This document shows positions 8,812 to 17,543 of a DNA stretch of 64,000 nt, one piece after another. Within the stretch, counting starts at the first letter, position 1; every line of letters starts with the position of its first letter. This DNA is from Paraburkholderia haematera. Its GTDB lineage: Bacteria > Pseudomonadota > Gammaproteobacteria > Burkholderiales > Burkholderiaceae. The notes under the pieces were generated by a model that did not search any database, was not told the DNA's origin, and saw only the letters and a program-made list of their open reading frames with translations. Made by a program: the position numbers and the translations under genes. The DNA lies in the NCBI RefSeq assembly GCF_905220975.1, contig NZ_CAJNBK010000004.1, forward strand, positions 186,001-250,000, in the 5' to 3' direction.

Positions 8812-10428
8812 ATGAATAAGGAAACCTCACAACATGGCGCTCTTCAACTCGGCACCGAGTTGGAGCGATTGACGTCAAAAGGCACGTCGCGACGCGGCGT
8901 GCTGCGCGCGATGGCCGCGGCCGGGATGATGTCGGTGACGGGCGCGGGCCTCCTGACCGCGAGCGGTGCGGCGCTTGCGCAAGCGAAGCCGAAACAGGGC
9001 GGCAAGATCCGCGTGGCCACGCAGTCCGCTTCCGCCGCCGACACGCTCGATCCGGCCAAGGGCGCACTCGGCACGGACTATGTCCGCGGCTTCATGTTCT
9101 ACAACTGCCTGACCGAACTCGACTCGCATCTCGGCGCGAAGATGTCGCTCGCCACCTCGCTGGATACGAAGGATGCGACGGTGTGGGTCGTCAAACTGCG
9201 CAGCGGCGTGCAGTTCCACGACGGCAAGGCGCTCGCGCCGGCGGACGTCGTGTATTCGATCATGCGCCACAAGGACCCGGCCACGGCGTCGAAAGCGAAG
9301 ACGCTGGCCGATCAGATCAAGGAAGTGAAGGCGACCGGCCCGAACGAAGTCACGATCACGCTGGAAGGGCCGAACGCCGATCTGCCGGTGATTCTCGCCA
9401 CCTCGCATTTCCAGATCATTAAAGACGGCACCAAAGATTTCAAAACGGCGATCGGCACCGGCCCGTTCAAGGTCAAGGAATTCTCGCCAGGCGTGCGTAC
9501 GGTCGGCGTGAAGAACGAGAAGTACTGGAAGCCGGGCATGCCGTATCTCGACGAAGTCGAACTGATCGGTATCGGCGACGAATCGGCGCGTGTGAATGCG
9601 CTGCTCTCGGGCGACGTGCAACTGATCAACTCGGTGAGCCCGCGTTCGACCGCCCAGATCAAGAGCGCCGGTGGTTTTGCGGTGCTGGAGACGAAGACGG
9701 GCGAGTACACCGACCTGATTGTTCGCGACGAGGGCGGTATTACCGCCAACGACGATTTTCGGCGAGGCATGATGTACCTGCAGGATCGCGAGCAGATGCG
9801 CCGGGCGATCTTCCAGGGTTACGGCGCGATCGGCAACGACCAGCCTATCGATCCGACCAACAAGTACTACCTGGCCGGTTTGCCGCAGCGCACCTTCGAT
9901 CCGGACAAGGCCAAGTTCCATTTCCAGAAGGCCAAAGTAGGCAGCGCGCCGATCCAGATTTTCGCTTCGCCGGCAGCGGAAGGGTCGGTTGAAATGGCGA
10001 TGTTCCTTCAGCAGGTGGCGCCGCAAGCCGGTCTGAATCTGCAGGTGTCGCGCGTGCCGTCCGACGGCTACTGGTCGAACCACTGGATGAAGCATCCGCT
10101 GGGTTTCGGCAATATCAACGCGCGTCCGAGCGCCGATGTGATCTTCACGCAGTTCTTCAAGTCGGACGCACCGTGGAACGAAGCGAACTGGAAGAGCGCG
10201 AAGTTCGACCAGATGCTGGTCGCGGCACGCGGCGAACCGGACGATGCGAAGCGCAAGAAGATTTACGGCGACATGCAGGTGTTGGTGCATGAAACCGGCG
10301 GTGTCGGCATTCCATTGTTCCAGAGCTCGCTCGATGCCTACACCTCGAAGCTCAAGGGCCTCGGCTCGATTCCGCTGGCCGGTCTGATGGGTTTCATGTT
10401 CGCGGAAAACGTCTGGCTGGAAGCGTGA
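8812..10428 (+). CDS. ABC transporter substrate-binding protein (peptide/opine type, family 5)
   Basis: The start is set at ATG 8812, preceded by GCGGAGAAG. The protein is 538 residues, typical of family 5 (DppA/OppA) binding proteins. It has a Tat-type signal: Arg27-Arg28 in TSRRGVLRAM, a hydrophobic stretch, then cleavage near ALAQA. The VKLRSGVQFHDGKALAPADV block is the family hallmark. In the periplasm it would capture a peptide, opine or related compound for the permeases that follow. Two strong hairpins lie between it and the first permease, which may raise its level over the membrane subunits. Confidence 0.93.
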   Translation: MNKETSQHGALQLGTELERLTSKGTSRRGVLRAMAAAGMMSVTGAGLLTASGAALAQAKPKQGGKIRVATQSASAADTLDPAKGALGTDYVRGFMFYNCLTELDSHLGAKMSLATSLDTKDATVWVVKLRSGVQFHDGKALAPADVVYSIMRHKDPATASKAKTLADQIKEVKATGPNEVTITLEGPNADLPVILATSHFQIIKDGTKDFKTAIGTGPFKVKEFSPGVRTVGVKNEKYWKPGMPYLDEVELIGIGDESARVNALLSGDVQLINSVSPRSTAQIKSAGGFAVLETKTGEYTDLIVRDEGGITANDDFRRGMMYLQDREQMRRAIFQGYGAIGNDQPIDPTNKYYLAGLPQRTFDPDKAKFHFQKAKVGSAPIQIFASPAAEGSVEMAMFLQQVAPQAGLNLQVSRVPSDGYWSNHWMKHPLGFGNINARPSADVIFTQFFKSDAPWNEANWKSAKFDQMLVAARGEPDDAKRKKIYGDMQVLVHETGGVGIPLFQSSLDAYTSKLKGLGSIPLAGLMGFMFAENVWLEA

Positions 10429-10453
10429 GCAACTGACGCGCAGTAACGAAGGG

Positions 10454-10476
10454 TTTCCAGTCTGGCGAACTGGAAA
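10454..10476 (+). other. Intercistronic hairpin 1 after the binding-protein gene
   Basis: A perfect 8-bp inverted repeat, TTTCCAGT and ACTGGAAA, separated by 7 bases. It starts 26 bases after the binding-protein stop and has no following U tract. It probably acts as an mRNA 3'-end stabiliser or weak attenuator. Confidence 0.7.
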
Positions 10477-10502
10477 GTCGGACCCGGCAATACAGGCAAT
10501 AA

Positions 10503-10527
10503 GCACGCCGCTGATCGAGCGGCGTGC
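10503..10527 (+). other. Intercistronic hairpin 2 before the first permease
   Basis: A perfect 10-bp GC-rich inverted repeat, GCACGCCGCT and AGCGGCGTGC, with a 5-base loop and no U tract. It ends 26 bases before the permease start. Together with hairpin 1 it fits processing or attenuation between a highly expressed binding protein and low-level permeases. Confidence 0.75.
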
Positions 10528-10553
10528 GGCTTCAACCATAGAGGCGACTTTCG

Positions 10554-11507
10554 ATGAAAGCACATGCGCAACGACTCATCGCCGCGCGCCTTGGCCTCGC
10601 GCTGCTGACGCTGCTGCTGGTCTCGGCGGTCGTGTTCGCCATCACCGGGCTGCTTCCCGGCGATGCGGCCCAGCAGGCGCTCGGCCAGGCCGCGACCCCG
10701 GAAGCCGTAGCGGCATTGCGGCATCAGTTCGGTCTCGACCAGCCGGCACTGCAACGCTACTTCGAGTGGCTCCTTCATATCGTCAGCGGCAATTTCGGCA
10801 CCTCGTTGTCGAACAATCTGCCGGTCAGCGAGTTGATCGCCACGCGTCTGCCGAATTCGCTGGTGCTGGCCGGTCTGACGGCATTGGTCTCGGTGCCCGT
10901 GGCCTTGCTGATCGGTATTTCCTCGGCGATGTTCCGCGGCTCGCTGCTCGACCGCACGCTCAACGTGCTCACGCTCTCGACGGTGGCCGTGCCGGAGTTT
11001 CTGATCGCCACGATTGCCGTGCTGATCTTCGCCGTCAAGCTGCGCTGGCTGCCCGCACTGTCGTATCTCTCGGAAGTGCATTCGTTCGGCGCGCTGCTGC
11101 GCATCTACGCGATGCCGGTGATGACGCTGTGCTGCGTGATCGTCGCGCAGATGGCGCGCATGACGCGCGCCGCGGTGCTCGATCAGTTGAATTCGTCGTA
11201 CGTTGAAATGGCGGTGCTCAAGGGCGCCTCGCCTGCGCGGGTGGTGCTGTGGCACGTGTTGCCCAATACCATCGGGCCGATTGCTAATGCGGTGGCGTTG
11301 AGCCTGTCGTATCTGTTCGGCGGCGTGGTGATCGTGGAATCAATCTTCAACTATCCCGGCCTCGCGAGCCTGATGGTGGATGCCGTCACCAATCGCGACA
11401 TGCCGCTCGTGCAGGGCTGCGTGATGGTGTTCTGCGCGGCGTATCTCGCACTCGTGATGATCGCCGACCTGTGTCAAATCGTATCCAACCCGAGGCTGCG
11501 TCGATGA
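10554..11507 (+). CDS. ABC transporter permease (DppB/OppB type)
   Basis: A 317-residue inner-membrane permease with about six hydrophobic helices; the first is at residues 10-32. The EAA loop that docks the ATPase is seen in VEMAVLKGASPARVVLWHVL. The LLPGDAAQQALG segment after helix 1 is usual for DppB-type permeases. Its stop overlaps the next gene's ATG in an ATGA, indicating translational coupling. It would pair with the following DppC-type permease. Confidence 0.93.
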   Translation: MKAHAQRLIAARLGLALLTLLLVSAVVFAITGLLPGDAAQQALGQAATPEAVAALRHQFGLDQPALQRYFEWLLHIVSGNFGTSLSNNLPVSELIATRLPNSLVLAGLTALVSVPVALLIGISSAMFRGSLLDRTLNVLTLSTVAVPEFLIATIAVLIFAVKLRWLPALSYLSEVHSFGALLRIYAMPVMTLCCVIVAQMARMTRAAVLDQLNSSYVEMAVLKGASPARVVLWHVLPNTIGPIANAVALSLSYLFGGVVIVESIFNYPGLASLMVDAVTNRDMPLVQGCVMVFCAAYLALVMIADLCQIVSNPRLRR

Positions 11508-12451
11508 TGAGCCAACCTACCAATCCCCACGTGCCTCACGCGACGACCGAGTTGTACGACGTGAGTCCCGAGCAGGTTCTACCGGAGCCGGTTTCGTACG
11601 AGGCGGCGGCGCTGAAAACGGGCGTGCTCAAGCGTCTCGTGCATCGTTTTTCGGTGCTCGGTCTGATCGGCCTCGTGCTGGTGGCGTTCTGGCTGATCGT
11701 CGCGTTCATCGGGCCGCTCGTCGCCCCGTATAAAGGCGGCACGCTGACGTCGACGGAGATTTTCGGCCGCTATAGCGCGGCGTATCCGCTCGGCACCGAC
11801 TATCTCGGCCGCGATATGTTGAGCCGGATTCTCTACGGCGCGCGCTACACGGTAGGCCTTGCGCTGGCGGCCGCGGTGCTGGCCAGCGTGATCGGCACGT
11901 TCTTCGGCTTGCTCGCCGCCGTGTCGGGACGCTGGGTCGATGAAATCCTCAGCCGCCTGTTCGACGCGCTGATTTCGATCCCGAGCAAGGTGCTCGCGCT
12001 CGTGGTGATCGCCGCATTCGGATCGTCGATCCCGATGCTGACAACCGTCGCCGCTTTGGCCTATATCCCGGGCGCATTCCGCATTTCGCGCTCGCTCGCG
12101 GTGAACCTGATGGGCCTCGAATATGTACAAGTGGCCAAAGCGCGCGGCGAGGGCATTTTCTATATCGCGCGGGTCGAAGTGCTGCCGAACATGATTCATC
12201 CGATGCTCGCCGATTTCGGTTTGCGCTTCGTGTTCATCGTGCTGCTGCTGAGCGGCCTGAGTTTTCTCGGGCTCGGCGTGCAGCCGCCGAATGCGGATTG
12301 GGGATCGCTCGTGCGCGAGAACATCGGCGGTTTGTCCGAGGGGGCGCCCGCTGTTTTGATGCCGGCCATTGCGATTGCGACGCTGACCATCGGTATGAAT
12401 CTGTTGATCGACAACCTGCGGCGTCGCGGCCGCAGCCATGGAGGTGCATGA
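11504..12451 (+). CDS. ABC transporter permease (DppC/OppC type)
   Basis: A 315-residue DppC-type permease. ATG 11504 is chosen because it forms an ATGA overlap with the upstream stop; an in-frame GTG at 11471 would overlap the first permease much further. It has a long hydrophilic N-terminus, about six hydrophobic helices, the PLGTDYLGRDMLSR motif typical of DppC, and the EAA loop in VQVAKARGEGIFYIARVEVL. It overlaps the ATPase gene at its 3' end, again by ATGA. Confidence 0.93.
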   Translation: MMSQPTNPHVPHATTELYDVSPEQVLPEPVSYEAAALKTGVLKRLVHRFSVLGLIGLVLVAFWLIVAFIGPLVAPYKGGTLTSTEIFGRYSAAYPLGTDYLGRDMLSRILYGARYTVGLALAAAVLASVIGTFFGLLAAVSGRWVDEILSRLFDALISIPSKVLALVVIAAFGSSIPMLTTVAALAYIPGAFRISRSLAVNLMGLEYVQVAKARGEGIFYIARVEVLPNMIHPMLADFGLRFVFIVLLLSGLSFLGLGVQPPNADWGSLVRENIGGLSEGAPAVLMPAIAIATLTIGMNLLIDNLRRRGRSHGGA

Positions 12452-14304
12452 TGGCTGATCGCGCTGAGCAGGACATGATCGAAGTAAAGGGCCTGCGGGT
12501 CGTCGCTGGTGCGGCGCCGGGGCCGGTGACGGAAATCGTCAAGGGTGTCGATTTTTCGGTGAAGAAGGGCGAGGTGCTGGCGCTGATCGGCGAGTCCGGG
12601 TCGGGCAAGACGACCATTGCGCTGTCTCTGCTGGGCTATGCGCGCGCGGGTTGTTCGATTAGCAGCGGTTCGATTCGGATCGGCGAGCTGGATGTGCTCT
12701 CGCTCGATGCTCAGGGCCGTCGCGCATTGCGGGCGCGGACCGTGGCGTATGTCGCGCAGAGTGCGTCGGCGGGTTTCAATCCGGCGCGCACGATCATGGA
12801 TCAGGTGACCGAGCCCGCGTTGCTGCATCGGCTGATGACGAAGGACGCGGCACGCACGAAAGCGATCGGCCTGTTCCGCGCGCTTGCGCTGCCCGAGCCG
12901 GAGACGATTGGCGATCGCTATCCGCATCAGGTGTCGGGTGGGCAGTTGCAGCGGCTGATGGCCGCGATGGCGTTGATTACGGATCCGGCGGTGGTGGTGT
13001 TCGACGAGCCGACCACCGCGCTCGATGTCACCACGCAGATCGAAGTGCTCGCGGCCTTCAAGAAAGTGGTCCGCGAACTCGGTACGACCGCCGTGTACGT
13101 GTCGCACGATCTGGCGGTGGTCGCGCAGATGGCGGACCGCATTGTTGTGCTGAACGGCGGCGCGGTGAAGGAAAACGGCGCGGTCGCGCAAGTGCTCGAT
13201 GCGCCCGTGGATGCCTACACGCAGCAATTGCTCGCCGCCACGCGCCGTCCGGAAATGGAACTGGAAACGCCGAAGCTGCTCGGCAAGCACATCCCGCCGC
13301 TGCTCGAAATTCGCGGGCTGGCGGCCGGCTATGGACGGATCGACCGCTTCGGCGCGCCCGCCGTGCGCGTGCTCGACGACGTCAGCCTGTCGATCCCACG
13401 CGGCAGCACGCTCGGTGTGATCGGCGAATCCGGCTCCGGCAAGACCACGCTTGCGCGGGTGGTGGCGGGTCTCGTCGACCGTGCGCGCGGCGAAGTGTTG
13501 TTCGACGGCAAGCCCTTGCCCGCGCAACTGTCGCGCCGCACGCCGGAGCAGTACCGGCAGATTCAGATCGTGTTCCAGAACGCCGATACCGCGCTGAACC
13601 CGAGCCATTCGATCGCCGATATTCTGGGCCGCCCGCTCGCGTTCTATCACCATCTGAGTGGGTCGGCGGCGAAGAAACGCATGGTGGAATTGCTCGATCT
13701 GGTGAAGCTGCCGGCCTCGATCGCCACGCGCACGCCTGCCGGACTCTCCGGCGGCCAGAAGCAGCGCGTGAATCTGGCGCGCGCGCTCGCCGCCAATCCC
13801 GCGTTGATTCTGTGCGACGAAGTGACCTCCGCGCTCGATACGGTGGTGGGCGCGGCGATTCTCGATCTGCTGGCCGAATTGCGCCGCGAACTCGGGGTGT
13901 CGTACATGTTCATCAGCCACGATATCTCGACCGTGCGCGCGATCTGCGACGAAGTGATCGTGCTGTACGCGGGGCAGCGCGTGGAAGCCGGGCAGCGCGA
14001 CGTGCTCGCCGCGCCGCCATATCACCCGTACACGGAATTGCTGGTCGACTCGGTGCCCGCCTTGAAACCGGGCTGGCTCGATGCTCGCCGCGAGATCGGT
14101 TGTGCCGCGTTGCCGCCGATGGGCGAGAGTGCCGATGTCCCCGAGTTGTGTTCGTTCCGCGCGCGCTGTCCGGTGCGTATCGACGGCATGTGCAATATGA
14201 CGCCGCCTTCCCTGAAGAAGCTGCCTTCGGGCGCGGAGATTCTTTGCCATCATCCAGCCACCGAATTGAATCGCTTGCAGACCACGGAGGCGACCCCGGC
14301 ATGA
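12448..14304 (+). CDS. ABC transporter ATP-binding protein, fused double ATPase (DppD-DppF type)
   Basis: A 618-residue protein containing both nucleotide-binding domains of a peptide importer in one chain. Each has a Walker A GESGSGKTT. The signatures are VSGGQLQRL in domain 1 and LSGGQKQRVNLARAL in domain 2. Walker B is VVVFDEPTTALD in domain 1 and ILCDEVTSALD in domain 2; in domain 2 a Val replaces the usual Pro after the catalytic Glu. A C-terminal oligopeptide-transport segment has the Cys-rich CSFRARCPVRIDGMC stretch. The start at 12448 gives an ATGA overlap with the permease. Fused DppDF proteins are common in this importer family. Confidence 0.93.
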   Translation: MMADRAEQDMIEVKGLRVVAGAAPGPVTEIVKGVDFSVKKGEVLALIGESGSGKTTIALSLLGYARAGCSISSGSIRIGELDVLSLDAQGRRALRARTVAYVAQSASAGFNPARTIMDQVTEPALLHRLMTKDAARTKAIGLFRALALPEPETIGDRYPHQVSGGQLQRLMAAMALITDPAVVVFDEPTTALDVTTQIEVLAAFKKVVRELGTTAVYVSHDLAVVAQMADRIVVLNGGAVKENGAVAQVLDAPVDAYTQQLLAATRRPEMELETPKLLGKHIPPLLEIRGLAAGYGRIDRFGAPAVRVLDDVSLSIPRGSTLGVIGESGSGKTTLARVVAGLVDRARGEVLFDGKPLPAQLSRRTPEQYRQIQIVFQNADTALNPSHSIADILGRPLAFYHHLSGSAAKKRMVELLDLVKLPASIATRTPAGLSGGQKQRVNLARALAANPALILCDEVTSALDTVVGAAILDLLAELRRELGVSYMFISHDISTVRAICDEVIVLYAGQRVEAGQRDVLAAPPYHPYTELLVDSVPALKPGWLDARREIGCAALPPMGESADVPELCSFRARCPVRIDGMCNMTPPSLKKLPSGAEILCHHPATELNRLQTTEATPA

Positions 14305-14615
14305 ACGGACGATTTGTGCGCATAGCGGAGACGGGCCGCAAGACCTTTCCGATTATCGTGGACGGCGTTGTGCGCGAGGCCGCCGAGGGCGACACGCTGA
14401 TGGTCGCGTTGCTGACCGGGGTGAGCACCCTGCGCGATTCCGAATTCGGCGACGGCCGCCGCGCCGGTTTCTGTTTGATGGGCGCGTGCCAGGACTGCTG
14501 GGTCTGGACGGCGCAAGGCGAACGCATGCGGGCGTGCAGTACGCCCGCGTTGCCTGGCATGTCGATCGTCACGAAGCTGGCCGAAGCCGGGGAGGGTGTA
14601 TGGCCCCGCGCGTAG
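14301..14615 (+). CDS. Small 2Fe-2S subunit of a heterotrimeric amino-acid/opine dehydrogenase (HcnA/SoxD-like)
   Basis: A 104-residue protein, exactly the size of HcnA-type subunits. Four cysteines at 58, 63, 66 and 79 give a Cx4Cx2Cx12C plant-ferredoxin-type 2Fe-2S site. The start at 14301 overlaps the ATPase stop (ATGA). It would pass electrons between the two flavin subunits encoded next. Related trimers include hydrogen cyanide synthase, D-hydroxyproline dehydrogenase and opine oxidases, so the family is clear and the substrate is not. Confidence 0.9.
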   Translation: MNGRFVRIAETGRKTFPIIVDGVVREAAEGDTLMVALLTGVSTLRDSEFGDGRRAGFCLMGACQDCWVWTAQGERMRACSTPALPGMSIVTKLAEAGEGVWPRA

Positions 14616-15970
14616 TGATCATTGGCACCGGCCCGGCGGGCGTGCGCGCTGCCGAGGCGCTGGTCGAAGCCGGGCTGCGGCCAACGGTTATCGACGAAGG
14701 ACGGCGTGACGGTGGCCAGATTTATCGGCGGCAACCGGAGGGGTTTTCGCGCAGCTACGAGACGCTGTACGGCACTGAAGCCGCGCGCGCCGCTTCGCTG
14801 CATCAGAGCTTCGACGCGCTGAAGGGCAAGATCGACTATCTGCCCGAGACGCTGGTCTGGAATATCTCGCCGAACGCCGTGCATCTGGTGAGCGGTACGC
14901 GCTACCAGACGCTGGCGTTCGATTCGCTGATTGTTTGCAGCGGTGCGACAGACAGGCTGATGCCGGTCAAGGGCTGGCACCAGGCCGGCACCTATAGCCT
15001 CGGCGGCGCGCAGGTTGCGCTGAAATCGCAGGGCTGCGCGATCGGCTCGCGCATCGTGATGATGGGCAGCGGTCCGCTGCTGTATCTCGTGGCGGCGCAA
15101 TATGTGAAGGCGGGCGCGCAGGTGGCCGCGGTGCTCGATACGTCAACGTTCATGCAGCGCGTGGCCGCACTGCCGCGTTTGCTGGCGATTCCGGCCGCGC
15201 TCAAAAAAGGGATTGCGTTGACGCGTGTGCTGGCAAAGGCGCACGTGCCGGTTCATCGCGGCGTACAGCCTTTGGAGATCAAAGGCTCGCCGCAAGAGGG
15301 CGTGAGCGGTGTCGTGGTTGCGTTACCGGATGGCAAGCACCTGGAACTGGCATGCGATGCGGTCGCGCTCGGTTATCACTTGCGTCCCGAGACGCAGCTT
15401 GCGGACCTCGCGGGGTGCCGCTTCCAGTTCGACGACAAGTCGCGTCAGTGGCTTCCGCAAATCGACGACGACGGTCGTAGCAGCGTCAAGGGCGTCTACC
15501 TGGCCGGCGATGGCGCAAGAGTGCGCGGTGCGGACGCTGCCGAACGTTCGGGCCGCCTCGCGGCACTGGCGGCGTTGAGCGATCACGGCATGCAGGTTGA
15601 AGGTGTCGAGCGTTTGCGAGCCGAACTCGCGCGTTTCACACGCTTTGCCGCAGGCTTGCGCGAAGCCTTTCCGTGGCCGGCGAAATTCGCCGCTGCGTTG
15701 CCGGACGAAACGATCGTCTGCCGCTGTGAGGCGATTACGGCCGGCGAGTTACGCCGTGTCGTGCACGCAACCGGCGCCCAGGAAGCCAATCGCGCGAAGG
15801 CCTTTTCGCGCGTCGGTATGGGGCGCTGCCAAGGGCGTTACTGCGGCCACGCCGGCGCGGAAATCATCGCGGCGGCGGCTTCGGTGCCGTTGTCTTCGGT
15901 GGGACGGCTGCGCGGCCAGGCGCCCGTCAAACCGCTGCCTGTGGCGCTGACCGAGGAGGTGGCCGAATGA
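14600..15970 (+). CDS. FAD/NAD(P)-binding alpha subunit of trimeric dehydrogenase (HcnB/OoxA-like)
   Basis: A 456-residue flavoprotein starting at ATG 14600, which overlaps the 2Fe-2S gene by 16 bases. The N-terminal GTGPAGVRAAEAL dinucleotide fold is at about 9-21 and a second GSGPLLYLVAA fold lies near 155. The C-terminus has a Bfd-like 2Fe-2S cluster site, a CRC motif in IVCRCEAITAGEL and a Cx4C in RCQGRYCGHAG. This domain order matches HcnB/OoxA subunits, which take electrons from the beta subunit and pass them toward the respiratory chain. Confidence 0.92.
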   Translation: MAPRVVIIGTGPAGVRAAEALVEAGLRPTVIDEGRRDGGQIYRRQPEGFSRSYETLYGTEAARAASLHQSFDALKGKIDYLPETLVWNISPNAVHLVSGTRYQTLAFDSLIVCSGATDRLMPVKGWHQAGTYSLGGAQVALKSQGCAIGSRIVMMGSGPLLYLVAAQYVKAGAQVAAVLDTSTFMQRVAALPRLLAIPAALKKGIALTRVLAKAHVPVHRGVQPLEIKGSPQEGVSGVVVALPDGKHLELACDAVALGYHLRPETQLADLAGCRFQFDDKSRQWLPQIDDDGRSSVKGVYLAGDGARVRGADAAERSGRLAALAALSDHGMQVEGVERLRAELARFTRFAAGLREAFPWPAKFAAALPDETIVCRCEAITAGELRRVVHATGAQEANRAKAFSRVGMGRCQGRYCGHAGAEIIAAAASVPLSSVGRLRGQAPVKPLPVALTEEVAE

Positions 15971-17136
15971 GCGCGACGACCGCGAACGAAGCCGACGTGA
16001 TTGTGATCGGCGGCGGCATCATGGGCACCACGACCACGTTCTTTTTGCGTCAGCGTCAGCGTTCGGTGATTCTGCTCGAACGTGGACTCACGGGGCAACA
16101 GGCAAGCGGCGTGAACTTCGGCGGCGTCCGCCGGCAGGGCCGCGCGCTGCCGCAACTGGCGATGGCGAACCGAGCGCTGCGTACATGGCAACGCTCGGCG
16201 GAACTGCTCGGTGAGGACGTCGAGTTTCTGGCCTCGGGGCACACACGCGTGTGCTACCACCAGAAGGACGTGGAGAATTTCGATCAATATGCGATCGACG
16301 CCCGCGCGTACGGACTCGACCTCACCGTGCTGCATGGCGATGCCCTGTTCGAACGCTTTCCGTTTCTCGGTCGCGAGGTGCTGGCGGCGTCGATTTCACC
16401 ACTCGACGGCCACGCTAATCCGCGTCTCGCCGCGCCCGCGTTTGGTCGTGCGGCCGCGCGGCTCGGTGCTCAGGTGATCGAGAACACCGAGATCGTGCGC
16501 GTCGAAAAAGAAGGCGGGCGGTTTCGCGTGGAGAGCGCCAGCGGCGACGTGTATTGGGCCGCGCAACTCGTGATCTGCGCGGGCGCCTGGGCAAGCCGTC
16601 TGAGCGAACAGTTCGGCGAACCCGTTCCGCTGGTTGTGAGCGGACCGCAGATGTCCGTGACCGAGCCGGTGCCGTATGTGTTCAAGTCGTCGATGGGCGT
16701 GTTCACGTCGAACAAGGAAGAGAGCATCTATTTCCGCCAGATTCCGCGCGGCAACATCATTGTCGGCGGCGGTCCCGGTGGGCCGGCGGATGCCGTGACG
16801 TGCCGCGCGTCGGTCCTGCCTCGCAATACCGTGCGGCAAGTCGCGCAGTTGCGGCGGCTCGTGCCCGCGATGGCGCCGCTGCACGTGATTCGCGTGTGGA
16901 GCGGCGTGGAAAGCTATCTGCCCGACAACGAACCGGTAATCGGTCCGAGCAGCAAGGTCGAGGGCCTGTACTACGCGTTCGGTTTCTGCGGCTCGGGTTT
17001 CCAGATCGGTCCGGGTGTTGGCGAGACGCTGGCCGAACTCGTCGACACGGGTAGCACGGAGATTCCCCTCGACGTGTTTTCCGTCTCCCGGTTTGCGAAG
17101 CAAGCCGCGCCTCGCCCGACCATTGCGACGTCATGA
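15967..17136 (+). CDS. FAD-dependent beta subunit of trimeric dehydrogenase (HcnC/OoxB/DAO family)
   Basis: A 389-residue D-amino-acid-oxidase-fold protein with the FAD loop VIGGGIMGTTT at the N-terminus and a WSGVESYLPDNEPVIGPS segment near the C-terminus, typical of glycine/sarcosine-oxidase-like beta subunits. It should hold the substrate site that oxidises a C-N bond. It overlaps the alpha gene by ATGA at its start and the AraC gene by ATGA at its end. With the peptide-type importer, an N-substituted or D-amino acid or opine is the likely substrate class (inference). Confidence 0.92.
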   Translation: MSATTANEADVIVIGGGIMGTTTTFFLRQRQRSVILLERGLTGQQASGVNFGGVRRQGRALPQLAMANRALRTWQRSAELLGEDVEFLASGHTRVCYHQKDVENFDQYAIDARAYGLDLTVLHGDALFERFPFLGREVLAASISPLDGHANPRLAAPAFGRAAARLGAQVIENTEIVRVEKEGGRFRVESASGDVYWAAQLVICAGAWASRLSEQFGEPVPLVVSGPQMSVTEPVPYVFKSSMGVFTSNKEESIYFRQIPRGNIIVGGGPGGPADAVTCRASVLPRNTVRQVAQLRRLVPAMAPLHVIRVWSGVESYLPDNEPVIGPSSKVEGLYYAFGFCGSGFQIGPGVGETLAELVDTGSTEIPLDVFSVSRFAKQAAPRPTIATS

Positions 17137-17543
17137 AACAGTCCATCAGCCTCAATGCCGCCCGGGCGTTTATCGAAGCCCATTTCGACGAACCGGTGAC
17201 GCTCGCGCAACTCGCTGCGCTGTCCGCGCTCAGCGTGTCGCGCTTCGCGACAGTGTTTCGTCAGCAGTACGGTTCATCGCCTTATCGCTATCTGTGCGGG
17301 TTGCGGATTCAGCGGGCGCAGACCTTGTTGCTCGAAGGCGTGCCGGGATCGGTGGTGGCCACGGAGGTGGGCTTTTTCGATCAAAGCCACTTCGGCCGGC
17401 ATTTCAAACGATGCTGCGGGATGACGCCCAGCATGTTCATCGCGCGCGCCGGGGCGAATGCGGCGAAGCATGCGGTGAAGCACGGCGGCGCGGCTCAGGC
17501 TACTGCGCCGCGTTCAGCTTCCGCCATAACGTCGTCTTGCTGA
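17133..17543 (+). CDS. AraC family regulator, DNA-binding domain only
   Basis: A 136-residue protein made almost wholly of the two helix-turn-helix AraC domain: first HTH in VTLAQLAALSALSVSRF, second in SVVATEVGFFDQSHFGRHF, then GMTPSMF. There is no N-terminal effector domain, unlike typical 250-300 residue AraC proteins; it is closer in form to SoxS/MarA. It is translationally coupled (ATGA) to the beta subunit, so it probably regulates its own operon. Its 3' end overlaps the 3' end of convergent prpR by 44 bp. Confidence 0.88.
   Translation: MKQSISLNAARAFIEAHFDEPVTLAQLAALSALSVSRFATVFRQQYGSSPYRYLCGLRIQRAQTLLLEGVPGSVVATEVGFFDQSHFGRHFKRCCGMTPSMFIARAGANAAKHAVKHGGAAQATAPRSASAITSSC

Noticed and set aside
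8875..10563. 562-residue open frame on the minus strand
   Set aside because: Antisense to the binding protein with shadow composition; the plus frame has a Tat signal and family motifs.
12196..14253. 685-residue open frame on the minus strand
   Set aside because: Antisense to the double ATPase gene, no motifs and an Arg/His-rich shadow composition.
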